NCBI RefSeq assembly: GCF_900102085.1
Contig: NZ_FMVM01000003.1
Location: forward strand, 310,001-374,000
DNA: 64,000 nt
Source of the DNA: Paenibacillus polysaccharolyticus
GTDB lineage: Bacteria > Bacillota > Bacilli > Paenibacillales > Paenibacillaceae
Reading direction: 5' to 3'
Below the pieces are notes generated by a model. The model was not told the origin of the DNA. It worked only from the letters and a program-made list of their open reading frames with translations, and did no database searches. Shown here piece after piece: positions 33,904 through 43,671 of this stretch. Numbering within the stretch: position 1 is the stretch's first letter; the number at the start of each line of letters is the position of its first letter. The translations under genes and the position numbers were made by a program.

Positions 33904-36765
33904 TTATTTTTGAGTTTCTGCAGGTCGATCTAACCATTCAGCAATACGGGGAACCATCTGTTCTGTCAGCATATGCTCCATCTTTGGTCCAGGTAGCGAA
34001 TACAGGAAGTACTTGCCGTAATAAGCTTCAATTACACGCGTATCATACACAATGACGATTCCGCGATCTTTGCCTGTCCGAACAAGCCTGCCGAACCCCT
34101 GCTTGAAGCGAATGACTGCCTGTGGCACAGAAAGCTTCATAAATGGATTTTTCTTCTGCTCTTGCAACAGTTCACTCTTCGCTTCCAGAAGCGGATGGTT
34201 AGGCGGCTGGAAAGGCAGTCTCACAATCGCAAGACAGGTCAGCGCTTCACCCGGAATATCCACGCCCTCCCAGAAGCTACTCGTACCCAGCAGGACTGCT
34301 GCTTTGGCATCCTGGAAGCGTCGGGTCAACTTCGAACGATTCCCGCTGTCAACACCTTGCCCCAGTAACGAGATGTCATTCCCGGACAAAGCCTCTTTCA
34401 GTGGTTCATAGACTTGTCGAAGCATTTTATAAGAGGTAAACAGCACCATCATACGTCCTTGAGTTGCAATCGCCGTCTCAGCAAGAGAGTGCACCAGCAT
34501 CTGTACAAAGTGCGCGTCCCCTACGCTCCCCTTCAGACTCGGGAAATCCCGCGGGATTACTAACAAAGCTTGTTCCCGATAATTGAATGGGGAAGGTAGC
34601 ATCGAGGTCAGAAGCCGATTATTGTCGGCAGCTTCCTGCAAACCCAGTTGCTCAATCATGAACTGGAATGACTTATCCACCGACAGCGTAGCCGATGTAA
34701 GCACAACGCTTTTCTTTTTATCGAAAAACATCTCTTTCAATTGCGCGCTCACATCCACCGGAACAGCGTATAGCTGGAGTGACTTGCTACGGAACTGTCC
34801 GCTGGCCTCCATCCAGTACACGGTCTTGGCATCATCCATACGCATAAAGAATCTTAAATTCTCCTTCATCGTCGTCAGATCTTTCAAGAGCCCGGTGATA
34901 TCAGTGATCAGACTGTCGGACTGATAATCATCCTGATCTTCTTTTACTTCGAGCAACAGTTTGTCACCCTTACGAACCAAATCACCCAATGTCACATAGA
35001 TCTGGTTCTCCAAATCCTGCAACTCCTGCCACTTGGCAGGCTTCTGAGACGCTTTAAGCCGCAGCGAGAACTGTCCGGTCTCCCCTGGAGAAGCATCGCT
35101 CCGTTCAGGCAGAAGACCAAACAGAGCATCGCTCAGACGATCCCACATTTCCTTCACTTCAACGGCAAGGGGAAACATCTGATCTACCATTGAACCCCAC
35201 TGTACACCGTTCTCGTGCCCTGACAACTGAGAGCGAAGCATGGGAAGCTGGCCATTACGACTATCTTTGAATAAACGGGTCAGTGTGTGTACGAGCGTAA
35301 AATACTTCATGTGAAGCCCCAAATGTTTACCCGCTACATCTTCAAGATGGTGCGCCTCATCAATGACCAGACTTTCATAAGCTGGCAACAGCTGATGAGC
35401 AGCCTTCACGTCTGTAAACAGTTTGGAGTGATTGGTAATCACAATATCAGAAAGCCCCGCCTCATGTTTCGCACGATGATAAAAGCACTTACGGAACCAC
35501 GGACAGGATCTACCGAGGCAAGACTCGGACTCGCTTTGTACCGTTTCCCAGAAGTCTCCTCCGCGTGCACTGAGGTTCAATTCTTCATCGTCACCCGTTT
35601 CGGTTTGGGTCAGCCACACGATCATTTGTGCTGCCGTGAAGTAGTCCTCTTTCGGCGTAGCAAATTCACGTTTGTTGATTTTCTGTTCGAATTTACGAAG
35701 ACAGAGATAGTGGCCTCTCCCCTTGAATACGGAAGCTTTGAACGGAAAAGGAACTACCTGCGTCAGCATCGGAATATCCCGCTCGCGCAGTTGTTCTTGC
35801 AAGTTAATGGTGTGAGTGCTTACCATCACCTTCTGTTCTTGTTTTACACTTTCGTAAATAGCAGGCAACAAGTATCCCAGGGATTTCCCTGTTCCCGTTC
35901 CGGCTTCCAGCAAAAGATGTTTCTCTTCATCCAGCGCCTGCCGTACACTGCCAAACATCTGTGTCTGTGCTTCACGCTCTTCATAATGATCCAGTGTCTC
36001 TTTGAGGTTCGCGCGCACCTGATCCATAAACTGATCAAAGGTCACACCTTCCAGCGGGTTCGCTTCTCTTTCATCCCGAGGTGCACCAATTTCCGTCCAG
36101 TCACTGACGTTAAGCGCCAGCTGACGGTAATACGTATGACCATCCAGGTCCTGAATCGGTTCTGCTTCCTTCTCTGCACGTAGTCCGTCGAAAAACCAGC
36201 CCAGATCACTGTCCTCTGGTGCAAACAGATCGCTAAGCCGCTGGATTGTAATTAACGGCAGCTCTTTAAGCTCATCAAGACATTTAAGCAAAACATGGGC
36301 TGTTGCCAGTGCATCACTGTCTGCCTGATGGGGGCGGTCATGTTCAAACCCGAATTCGGCTGATACATAACCGAGCTGATATGAACCCAGCGATGGAAAT
36401 GTAATTTTTAAGAAATCAATCGTATCCAGAATACGGCCTGTAAAAGGCAAATAACCACATCGATCAAGCGCATTCTGTAAAAAATGAAAATCAAATGCAA
36501 CGTTATGGCCCACTAACACCACATCGTCAAGAAGCGGTACCATCTCCATCATCATCTCTTCAAGAGACGGAGCATCCGCGACATTTTCCTCTGTAATTCC
36601 GGTCAACCCTGTAATAAATGGCGGAATTGGAACACCCGGATTTACATAAGAACTATATATTTGAGTTATGCTGAAGTCATGGTCTATGATGGCAAGTCCG
36701 GCCTGTATGATCTCACCGTCGGACTGCGTGCCGGTTGTTTCGAAATCCAAAACGGCAAATTTCAT
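33904..36765 (-). CDS. dinG: DinG-type helicase with N-terminal 3'-5' exonuclease domain
   Basis: The 953-residue protein joins a DEDD exonuclease (DFETTG at 7-12, HNVAFDFHF at about 87-95, HQADSDA at 146-152) to an XPD/DinG superfamily 2 helicase (Walker A GTGTGKS at 289-295, DEAH at 469-472, C-terminal LGTSSFWEGVDIPGE and the motif VI-like QGFGRLVRTGKDRG). The four cysteines C355, C416, C421 and C427 lie between the Walker A and DEAH motifs with the spacing of the XPD-family iron-sulfur cluster. The position after panD matches B. subtilis. Role: DNA repair or structure resolution. Confidence 0.95.
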   Translation of the reverse strand: MKFAVLDFETTGTQSDGEIIQAGLAIIDHDFSITQIYSSYVNPGVPIPPFITGLTGITEENVADAPSLEEMMMEMVPLLDDVVLVGHNVAFDFHFLQNALDRCGYLPFTGRILDTIDFLKITFPSLGSYQLGYVSAEFGFEHDRPHQADSDALATAHVLLKCLDELKELPLITIQRLSDLFAPEDSDLGWFFDGLRAEKEAEPIQDLDGHTYYRQLALNVSDWTEIGAPRDEREANPLEGVTFDQFMDQVRANLKETLDHYEEREAQTQMFGSVRQALDEEKHLLLEAGTGTGKSLGYLLPAIYESVKQEQKVMVSTHTINLQEQLRERDIPMLTQVVPFPFKASVFKGRGHYLCLRKFEQKINKREFATPKEDYFTAAQMIVWLTQTETGDDEELNLSARGGDFWETVQSESESCLGRSCPWFRKCFYHRAKHEAGLSDIVITNHSKLFTDVKAAHQLLPAYESLVIDEAHHLEDVAGKHLGLHMKYFTLVHTLTRLFKDSRNGQLPMLRSQLSGHENGVQWGSMVDQMFPLAVEVKEMWDRLSDALFGLLPERSDASPGETGQFSLRLKASQKPAKWQELQDLENQIYVTLGDLVRKGDKLLLEVKEDQDDYQSDSLITDITGLLKDLTTMKENLRFFMRMDDAKTVYWMEASGQFRSKSLQLYAVPVDVSAQLKEMFFDKKKSVVLTSATLSVDKSFQFMIEQLGLQEAADNNRLLTSMLPSPFNYREQALLVIPRDFPSLKGSVGDAHFVQMLVHSLAETAIATQGRMMVLFTSYKMLRQVYEPLKEALSGNDISLLGQGVDSGNRSKLTRRFQDAKAAVLLGTSSFWEGVDIPGEALTCLAIVRLPFQPPNHPLLEAKSELLQEQKKNPFMKLSVPQAVIRFKQGFGRLVRTGKDRGIVIVYDTRVIEAYYGKYFLYSLPGPKMEHMLTEQMVPRIAEWLDRPAETQK

Positions 36766-36840
36766 TGCAATATACGATCCCTTCCATTCCAGTCTATGTT
36801 ACAGCATAGCAAAAAAAAGGACATTTGAAAATTAACTGAC

Positions 36841-36888
36841 AAAAAAGCGGTGTTTCCGCCGCTATGCCATAGGAGGAAACACCGTTCT
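36841..36888 (-). terminator. Terminator after the TPR gene, before dinG
   Basis: CGGTGTTTCC pairs with GGAAACACCG; the minus-strand side continues CTTTTTT. Confidence 0.8.
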
Positions 36889-36965
36889 TTTGTTGCCACA
36901 TGTCTTTTTCAATTCAGGGCAATTTGGGCATGTCTTGAAACAGACTGAAGTGCAAGTGCAGATTT

Positions 36966-37610
36966 TCAGACACACCCTAGCTGGTTTGCGTATTGCAGTT
37001 TACCTCTGTTCAGCCTGCAAACTTCCATGTTGTACAGAGGTTCGGTCAACGTCGGGTCATACTGAAGGGCCTGTGCGAACAGGGAGCATGCTGCTTCTGG
37101 ATTGGAGAGCTTCGCTTGGATACAGCCCAGAGCATTACATACAAGGCCTTTGAGTCTTGCTGATCCCTTAAGTAGCATAATCTGCTGTAAATGGGTTTCA
37201 GACTCATAAATCTGCTCCAGACTTAAGTGTGCGAGTGCCAGATAAAAACGGGCTAAGGCACTATCCGGGTAATCGTTCACAACCCGTAAGAATTGATCAA
37301 TAGCCTGCGGATACATTTGTAGCTTAAAATATCCTTGGCCGCGGCTGAAGCATTCAAGATGAAGTTCAGGCAAAGCTGTCACTGCTTCCTGCTCCGGCTC
37401 AAGTGAAGCCGGTTTGTCCAGCTCCCTTTCCCGAATCTGACTCATCTTTTCTTCAAACATCAGCCATTCATCCAGCATCCCGTCACTCATTCGTTTGAGC
37501 AAATTCCATTTTTGTTGCAGCTCCTGTTTGTTCAGACCTTCAGCGGAAGGATAGCTCTTGATAATTTCATCTAACATGTCGTTCATTTCGGCGAAAACAT
37601 GCTGGAACAT
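36966..37610 (-). CDS. Tetratricopeptide-repeat protein
   Basis: I chose the ATG at 37610, since GGGTGGGG lies eight bases upstream and no ribosome site precedes the longer frame. The 214 residues show a helical N-terminus and at least three TPR units in the second half (CFSRGQGYFKLQMYPQAIDQFLRVVNDYPDSALARFYLALAH; LVCNALGCIQAKLSNPEAACSLFAQALQYDPTLTEPLYNM). TPRs mediate protein contacts; there is no catalytic motif. It lies between panD and dinG, a position not occupied in B. subtilis. Confidence 0.75.
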   Translation of the reverse strand: MFQHVFAEMNDMLDEIIKSYPSAEGLNKQELQQKWNLLKRMSDGMLDEWLMFEEKMSQIRERELDKPASLEPEQEAVTALPELHLECFSRGQGYFKLQMYPQAIDQFLRVVNDYPDSALARFYLALAHLSLEQIYESETHLQQIMLLKGSARLKGLVCNALGCIQAKLSNPEAACSLFAQALQYDPTLTEPLYNMEVCRLNRGKLQYANQLGCV

Positions 37611-37702
37611 CGATGCATCCCCACCCTTGGAAAATGAATTAGTGCAGTGACCTGTACTCATTTTTTGCTGGATGGGCCGATTTCATTCCCCTTCCCAGTC
37701 GA

Positions 37703-38086
37703 TTACAAGATCGTGGCGTGAACTTCTTTCTTCATCGTCTGAACCGGTTTGTTCTGACTGTCCACAAACACCACGGTAGGTTTATGCGTATTCGCTTCTT
37801 CCTGTGACATCATGGCATAAGAAATGATAATGACTGTATCTCCAGGCTGTACAAGACGAGCGGCAGCACCGTTCAGACAGATGACGCCACTGCCGCGAGG
37901 TCCTGGAATTACATAAGTCTCCAGCCTTGCTCCGTTGTTATTGTTCACAATTTGCACTTTTTCATTTTCCATTAAATCCGAAGTTTCCATAAGGTCTTCA
38001 TCAATGGTAATGCTACCCACATAGTTCAAGTTGGCTTCCGTTACCGTAGCACGGTGAATCTTGGATTTCATTAGAGTTCTAAACAT
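37703..38086 (-). CDS. panD: Aspartate 1-decarboxylase
   Basis: PanD makes beta-alanine from aspartate for pantothenate. The 127-residue proenzyme begins [20 protein letters not shown] and has the self-cleavage site YVGSITID (Gly24-Ser25), which yields the pyruvoyl cofactor, then [12 protein letters not shown] and [26 protein letters not shown] sits inside the end of panC (8-base overlap), so it is coupled to panC. It completes the panBCD unit. Confidence 0.97.
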   Translation of the reverse strand: MFRTLMKSKIHRATVTEANLNYVGSITIDEDLMETSDLMENEKVQIVNNNNGARLETYVIPGPRGSGVICLNGAAARLVQPGDTVIIISYAMMSQEEANTHKPTVVFVDSQNKPVQTMKKEVHATIL

Positions 38087-38981
38087 GGGACAACACCTCC
38101 ATTTTTTGAATACGTATATTGTCAATCAATCTTGTTTTCCCAAATTTCACGGCTAGTGCAATTAGCAGATCATCATATGCATTCAATTCCTCTTGGTCTG
38201 CAAGAGGCTCCAGACTTGGAAAAGCCTGAATCTCGGCATAATCAATGACAGCATGCGCAGATTTGCCAATATGTTCATGAAGCAGACGACGAATGTCTTT
38301 CGCTGTAACGGCTGTTCCAATCTCCACCGACTCCTGTGCGGCGCGCAGTGCCTGAGACAAGACCAAAGCTTCCTGACGTAGCTCTGCGCTCAAATAGACA
38401 TTACGGGAGCTGAGCGCCAAACCGTCCTGCTCACGAACGATAGGACAAGGGATAATGTCCACTGGCATATTCAGATCATGTACCATTTGCTCAATAACGG
38501 CCACCTGCTGTGCATCCTTCATCCCAAAAAAGGCTTTCTGCGGTTGCACGATGTTAAACAGTTTCGATACTACGGTAGTCACCCCGTTAAAATGTCCTGG
38601 CCGGGATGCGCCACATAAGCGCTCTGTAATCCCGGATACTGCAATCGTCGTTTGCGTCGGCTGGGGATACATCTCTTCCACCGAGGGAATAAATACGATA
38701 TCTACCCCTTCAGCACGAGCCGTTTCAAGATCGCGCTGTTCATCCCGCGGATAACTTTCAAAGTCTTCATTCGGGCCAAACTGTATCGGATTAACGAAGA
38801 TGCTTAGAACAACGATGTGGCTCTGTTCTCTCGCTGCTTTCATCAGACTGGCATGGCCTTGATGAAGGTATCCCATGGTGGGCACCAGTCCAACGATCGT
38901 TTCTTCGGAATGGATCGCTTGCTTTTTTCGCATCAAGCTTAGTTCCCGTCTTAACTCTGTGATCGTGCGTATGACTTTCAT
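38079..38981 (-). CDS. panC: Pantoate--beta-alanine ligase
   Basis: PanC joins pantoate and beta-alanine using ATP. The 300-residue protein has the HIGH-like ATP motif [15 protein letters not shown], the [15 protein letters not shown] segment, FFGMKDAQQ and [11 protein letters not shown]. The start shares one base with the panB stop. Confidence 0.97.
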   Translation of the reverse strand: MKVIRTITELRRELSLMRKKQAIHSEETIVGLVPTMGYLHQGHASLMKAAREQSHIVVLSIFVNPIQFGPNEDFESYPRDEQRDLETARAEGVDIVFIPSVEEMYPQPTQTTIAVSGITERLCGASRPGHFNGVTTVVSKLFNIVQPQKAFFGMKDAQQVAVIEQMVHDLNMPVDIIPCPIVREQDGLALSSRNVYLSAELRQEALVLSQALRAAQESVEIGTAVTAKDIRRLLHEHIGKSAHAVIDYAEIQAFPSLEPLADQEELNAYDDLLIALAVKFGKTRLIDNIRIQKMEVLSHV

Positions 38982-39853
38982 CAGCGAATTTCCACCTTTT
39001 CTTTACGTTGTCCATACAATCCATCCAGCACGCCATCCGCTGCACTGAAAACATGCTCTTCGGCCGGGAAGGAACGATCCTTCACTTCTTTTACATACGT
39101 TTCAATACTGCTGCGAATCACACTTCCTACATCACCATAGGTTTTGACAAATCGTTTAGGCGTGTATGGTGAAGCATATTGAACCACATCATGAAAAACG
39201 AGCACTTGACCGTCACATCCCCGCCCTGCACCAATGCCAATGGTCGGAATCGACAATTCCTTCGAGATTGCCTCGGCCACTTCTTCCGTCACGAGCTCGA
39301 GCACGATGCCGAAAGCCCCTGCGGCTTCAAGCGCTTTGGCTTCATCCATCAGACGTTTGGCATCTGCTGCATCCTTGCCCTGAATCCGGTAACCACCGAT
39401 CTGATTCACCGATTGTGGTGTTAATCCAATATGTCCGAGCACAGGCACACCCGCTTGCACAACAGCCTTGACTGTCTCTGCAATCTCAACGCCGCCTTCC
39501 ATTTTGACCGCATGGGCATGACCTTCCTGCATCAAGCGACGAACACCTTTCAATGTTTCATCAACGCTACCGTGATACGTCATAAAAGGCATATCTGCAA
39601 CGATAAACGTGTGTTCCGCTCCACGCACAACCGACCGAGTGTGGTAGACCATATCATCAATCGTGACTGGCAAAGTTGAGTTATAACCAAGGACAACATT
39701 ACCTAAAGAGTCGCCCACCAAAATCATGTCAATGCCGGCTTCTTCGGCGAGCAGAGCAGTTGGATAGTCATAAGCTGTAATCATGCTAAGCGGGATGCCA
39801 TCTTGCTTGTATTTTTTCATCTTCACAATGTTTAATGCTTGTTTGTTTGCCAT
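38981..39853 (-). CDS. panB: 3-methyl-2-oxobutanoate hydroxymethyltransferase
   Basis: PanB adds a hydroxymethyl group from methylene-tetrahydrofolate to ketoisovalerate. The 290-residue protein has MITAYDYPTA, VGDSLG (metal site), VKMEGG and IGIGAGRGCDGQVLV. It is preceded by a leader of about 350 bp with two paired hairpins and a terminator-like hairpin, which suggests feedback control of panBCD. Confidence 0.97.
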   Translation of the reverse strand: MANKQALNIVKMKKYKQDGIPLSMITAYDYPTALLAEEAGIDMILVGDSLGNVVLGYNSTLPVTIDDMVYHTRSVVRGAEHTFIVADMPFMTYHGSVDETLKGVRRLMQEGHAHAVKMEGGVEIAETVKAVVQAGVPVLGHIGLTPQSVNQIGGYRIQGKDAADAKRLMDEAKALEAAGAFGIVLELVTEEVAEAISKELSIPTIGIGAGRGCDGQVLVFHDVVQYASPYTPKRFVKTYGDVGSVIRSSIETYVKEVKDRSFPAEEHVFSAADGVLDGLYGQRKEKVEIR

Positions 39854-39892
39854 TTGTCTTGTGCCCCTCTCACCTTTTCAATTAAACGCAAC

Positions 39893-39924
39893 AAAAAAAC
39901 CTTTTAGTTTTCCACTAAAAAGTC
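39893..39924 (-). terminator. Terminator-like hairpin in the panB leader
   Basis: TTTTTAGT and ACTAAAA form the stem, followed by seven T on the minus strand, about 40 bases before the panB start. It could end birA or act as an attenuator for panBCD. Confidence 0.6.
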
Positions 39925-39960
39925 CCGAAAAGTCAAAAAAGAGTCACTTGCGATCGTCCC

Positions 39961-40074
39961 TTCTGTCTCGGTCCTCTTCGGCTCAGAGCAGAATCCAACA
40001 ACACATTTGTTCTTATTCCATTTTTTCCTTGCTATTGCTGTCCTACTTGTCTACGTAAAACGCATCAAGCAGAA
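39961..40074 (-). ncRNA. Candidate pan-motif RNA leader upstream of panBCD (two hairpins)
   Basis: Two hairpins occur on the minus strand, 40074-40041 and 39993-39961, both beginning TTCTGCT. The second can pair TTCTG/CAGAA, CTC/GAG and GCC/GG-C with single bulged A residues on the 3' side. The first pairs TTCTG/TAGGA, CTTG/CAAG and TGCGT/ACGTA. The published pan motif is a hairpin with two bulged A residues, often in tandem, ahead of pantothenate genes. The match here was made by eye and needs a covariance search. Confidence 0.45.
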
Positions 40075-40206
40075 CTAAGGTTACTGCTCATCGGAGTGCA
40101 GCTCGGTCTTTACAGCCCGATACCGCCTCACGAAAACAGTATACCAAAGTTCTGCTCAAAGTTCACGTCTTATGTTCGAGATCATTCAAGAGTTTTCGAC
40201 AAAATA

Positions 40207-41184
40207 TCAGCTTTTCCAAGTCACTTCGCCAGATATGATCAGTTCGCGTACCCCATCCTGCTTCTCAACTACCAGTGCTCCCGAAGAGTCCAGCCCTACA
40301 GCTGTTCCCTCAATCACACCGTGAGGATTGGTTACAGTCACCTTCCGATTTAACGAAACGGACAACGCTTCCCATATTGAAGATATAACTCCAAATCCCT
40401 CTTTTTGATATAAAAAATAAAGATGTTCCATTTCCGTTAAAATAGCGGCTGCCAGCCCCGTCCGATCAATAGCTTGCCCTGTTTCAATCTGAATCGAGGT
40501 GGCAATCTGTTGCAAGTCTTCCGGATAATCCTGAGAATCGAAATTTACATCTACGCCAATGCCCGCAATGCAATATCGAACCTGATGATCTTCCACCGCA
40601 GATTCAAGTAAAATGCCACATATCTTACGGTCATTAATCAACAAGTCATTCGGCCATTTGATGCCAGCCTCTGCACCAGTATAAGCTCGAATCGCTCGAC
40701 ATACAGCTACACCAGTCATAAGGGTAAGCTGGGGCGTATGTTGCAACGGTAATTCGGGGCGTAGCAGCACGCTCATCCAGATCCCTTTTCCAGGAGGGGA
40801 GAACCACTTGCGGCCGAAACGCCCCCTGCCGCCAGTCTGTTCTTCAGCAAAAACCACCGCGCCCTCACTCTCGCCCTCTTCTGCCAGCTTAAGAACATCA
40901 GCCTGTGTAGATGACGTTGAGGACAGCATGATCGCTTTACGGCCAAATGTCGTCGTCTTCAGAGCAAGTTGGAGAGCTGTCTCATCAATGCTTTCAGGTC
41001 TCGTGATCAGACGGTACCCTTTACGGGAAACGGCTTCAAACTCATAACCCATCTCCCGTAATTTATTGACATGTTTCCATACGGCGGTTCGGCTGATGGA
41101 CAGATGCCGGCTAATCTCCTCGCCCGACACAAACTGTCCGTCAGCATGAAGTAACATATGTAATAAGTCCTCATGCTTGGTCAT
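40207..41184 (-). CDS. birA: Bifunctional biotin--protein ligase / biotin operon repressor
   Basis: The 325-residue length and N-terminal winged helix (about 1-60, ISRHLSISRTAVWKHVNKLREMGYEFEAV) show the regulator form of BirA. The catalytic domain has TGGRGRFGRKWFSPPGKGIW (biotinyl-AMP loop) and KWPNDLLINDRKICGIL, and a C-terminal SH3-like domain follows. It biotinylates carboxylase carrier proteins and represses biotin genes. Its start overlaps cca by 14 bases. Confidence 0.96.
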   Translation of the reverse strand: MTKHEDLLHMLLHADGQFVSGEEISRHLSISRTAVWKHVNKLREMGYEFEAVSRKGYRLITRPESIDETALQLALKTTTFGRKAIMLSSTSSTQADVLKLAEEGESEGAVVFAEEQTGGRGRFGRKWFSPPGKGIWMSVLLRPELPLQHTPQLTLMTGVAVCRAIRAYTGAEAGIKWPNDLLINDRKICGILLESAVEDHQVRYCIAGIGVDVNFDSQDYPEDLQQIATSIQIETGQAIDRTGLAAAILTEMEHLYFLYQKEGFGVISSIWEALSVSLNRKVTVTNPHGVIEGTAVGLDSSGALVVEKQDGVRELIISGEVTWKS

Positions 41185-42472
41185 TCGCAGCCACCCGTTT
41201 CACTTCAGCACTTAGTGTTTCATACTGATTCTTTATATTTCCAATCGCCGTTTCCCTGAGCAGATGTTTCATGAGTTGTCCGAGCCAAGGTCCACCTTTG
41301 CGCTCCACTAATTGCAACACCTGTTCACCAGTGATTTCGAGTTCTTTTATTGCGTGGACTGGCATGGATCGGCTCCAGTCTGCCGCGAGAGTTTGAACTT
41401 TAACGAGTCGATCATGTGTCTGTTCAGAACCTTCACGCCACTGTTTCGGCAATTGCTCTTGCAAGAGCAGCCAGTCGTTAGCCGCCTGAGCACCACAATG
41501 GAGTACGGACACAATCCAGTTTTCCCGCAGCCCTTGATCATCTTCGCACTGCTCCACAAAATCAGTCACCAGTTGCTCCATCTGAAGCACACCCGTAATT
41601 CGAACACGTTGTTCGTTGGAAAATGTCCACAGCCGCAATAACTTGTCTGCTTCTTCCCGGTTGTATCCACCAGCCAGCAACACACACGACCATCGAAGCA
41701 ACACATGTTCTCCTGCCAAATGTTGCAAGCCAGTTAACAAATCTTTATTAAACCTGGAAGAATCCACTGGTGCTTTGACATATTCTAGCGCTCTGCTGCG
41801 AAATAACAATTCCAATCCTTTGAGCGGATGAGGACCTGCCATCATTTTTACCATCTCGGTACGAACACGTTCCATCGCAATATGCCGGAGCAGTTCGCGT
41901 TGATCAACGAGTCCCTTCCATGTATTGTACGCAATCCTGAAATTAAAGACGGAAGCGAACCGAACGCAGCGCAACATACGCAGAGCATCCTCACCAAAAC
42001 GCTCAACCGCCAGGCCTACACAACGCACAAGCTCTTGTTTAATATCAACTTGTCCGCCAAAAGGATCAACTATAGCTCCCTTCACGTCCATTGCAAGAGC
42101 ATTCATGGTGAAATCACGCCGCTCTAAATCTTCCTTGATGTCTTGAACAAACTGCACTGCTGCAGGCCTGCGATTATCCTTATATTCCGACTCTGTCCGA
42201 AAGGTCGTCACTTCAAAGTAATAGCCGCCAGAGCGGACCGTCACAGTCCCATGCTGTAATCCCGTAGGAATACAATCATCAAAGAGAGCCATAACTTGCT
42301 CGGGAGAAGCAGAGGTCGTAATGTCCATGTCGTCCACGGCACGCCCCAATATTTCATCCCGAACACAGCCGCCAACCCAATAAGCCTCGAAGCTATGTTC
42401 ATTTAATCGAGTAAGGACATTCTCACTTTGTTTTGCCATTTCATCATCTGCTTGTGTCCATTGAACCACCAC
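41171..42472 (-). CDS. cca: CCA tRNA nucleotidyltransferase
   Basis: A class II enzyme that adds or repairs the tRNA CCA end. Motifs: AYWVGGCVRDEILGR, DMDITTSA (metal-binding DxD), RRDFTMNALAMD and EDALRMLRCVRFASVF, with a helical C-terminal half for tRNA contact. The start is GTG at 42472 (AGAGGTG about five bases upstream), giving 433 residues; an internal ATG at 42439 has no ribosome site. It sits between bshA and birA as in B. subtilis. Confidence 0.94.
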   Translation of the reverse strand: MVVQWTQADDEMAKQSENVLTRLNEHSFEAYWVGGCVRDEILGRAVDDMDITTSASPEQVMALFDDCIPTGLQHGTVTVRSGGYYFEVTTFRTESEYKDNRRPAAVQFVQDIKEDLERRDFTMNALAMDVKGAIVDPFGGQVDIKQELVRCVGLAVERFGEDALRMLRCVRFASVFNFRIAYNTWKGLVDQRELLRHIAMERVRTEMVKMMAGPHPLKGLELLFRSRALEYVKAPVDSSRFNKDLLTGLQHLAGEHVLLRWSCVLLAGGYNREEADKLLRLWTFSNEQRVRITGVLQMEQLVTDFVEQCEDDQGLRENWIVSVLHCGAQAANDWLLLQEQLPKQWREGSEQTHDRLVKVQTLAADWSRSMPVHAIKELEITGEQVLQLVERKGGPWLGQLMKHLLRETAIGNIKNQYETLSAEVKRVAANDQA

Positions 42473-42510
42473 ATATCACCTCTTCTCTTGCCAGTTGTGG
42501 TTCCCCACAC

Positions 42511-43671
42511 TTAACCGCAAACGGGATTGAGACTGGGGATTTCTCTTCCAAGCACACGATAATATATCTTTTCATATTCCTGCCGAATGGAGTCATTGCA
42601 GAAATCATGATGTGCACGATGAAGGCAAGCCTCCCGGATATCGGCAGCCAAACGCTCATTCGTCAGAAGACGAATCGCATTCTCAGCCATAGATTGGGTA
42701 TCCCCGATCGGAGAGAGGAATCCTGTTTTCCCATGCAATACTAGTTCCGGAATACCGCCAGCCTGCGAACCAATCGTAGGCACACCACATGCCATCGCTT
42801 CAAGTGCTACCAGACCAAAGCTCTCTTTCTCGGATGGAAGCATTAAAATGTCGGCCATTGATATCACCTGAGCCACATCATCCTGTCTGCCCAGGAAATG
42901 AACCTTTTCACTCAAGCCCAGTTCTTTAATTTTACACTGAATTTTGGGCAAGTCTGGGCCTTCACCCACAAACAACAACTTCGCGGGAACCTGCTCCTGA
43001 ACTTGACGGAATACTTCCACTACGTCTTGTGTTCGCTTGACTGGACGAAAGTTCGAGATGTGCATCAGTATTTTTTCATGAGGGGCAGCATAATCACGTC
43101 GCAGACTCGCTGCATCTCTTGGATAATAAACACGTTTATCAATAAAATTATAGGTCAGGTCAATCGGACGCTGAATATCCAGTAGTTCAACCGTCTCCCG
43201 AATCAAATCCTGAGAAACAGCTGTTACCGCATCACTTTCATTGATCGCAAGACGGATCAGATCTTTCAACGATTCATCCTGAGCAAGTACCGTAATATCC
43301 GTCCCATGCAGGGTTGTAACCACTTTCAGATTGTCTCCGACCATCTGTTTGGCTAGAAATGCACATACCGCATGCGGTACAGCATAATGCACATGTAGCA
43401 AGTCTAGCTGTTGAGCCTTTGCCACCTGAGCCATCTTGGTTGCTAAAGACAGGTCATACGGAGGATACCGAAACACGTAATAATCGTTAACCTCTACTTC
43501 ATGATAAAAGATATTCTTCTGAAACTTTCCTAATCTGAACGGAATGCTGTTCGCAATAAAATGAACCTGATGTCCCTGTTCGGCCAGCAATTTGCCGAGT
43601 TCCGTTGCGACAACCCCGGATCCTCCGAGGGACGGATAACAGGTGATTCCGATTTTTAGCTTTTGATCCAT
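42511..43671 (-). CDS. bshA: Bacillithiol synthesis glycosyltransferase BshA
   Basis: BshA links GlcNAc to L-malate in the first step of bacillithiol synthesis. The 386-residue GT4 protein starts MDQKLKIGITCYPSLGGSGVV, with LHVHYAVPHA, TLHGTDITVL, SNFRPVKR and the nucleotide-sugar motif EKESFGLVALEAMACG. The start is the ATG at 43671 (AAGGAG upstream); longer frames do not fit the family. It is separated from bshB1 by 338 bp, so it may have its own promoter. Confidence 0.95.
   Translation of the reverse strand: MDQKLKIGITCYPSLGGSGVVATELGKLLAEQGHQVHFIANSIPFRLGKFQKNIFYHEVEVNDYYVFRYPPYDLSLATKMAQVAKAQQLDLLHVHYAVPHAVCAFLAKQMVGDNLKVVTTLHGTDITVLAQDESLKDLIRLAINESDAVTAVSQDLIRETVELLDIQRPIDLTYNFIDKRVYYPRDAASLRRDYAAPHEKILMHISNFRPVKRTQDVVEVFRQVQEQVPAKLLFVGEGPDLPKIQCKIKELGLSEKVHFLGRQDDVAQVISMADILMLPSEKESFGLVALEAMACGVPTIGSQAGGIPELVLHGKTGFLSPIGDTQSMAENAIRLLTNERLAADIREACLHRAHHDFCNDSIRQEYEKIYYRVLGREIPSLNPVCG

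Noticed and set aside
35287-36183. Plus-strand frame opposite dinG (298 codons)
   Set aside because: Composition is typical of an antisense shadow and there is no ribosome site.
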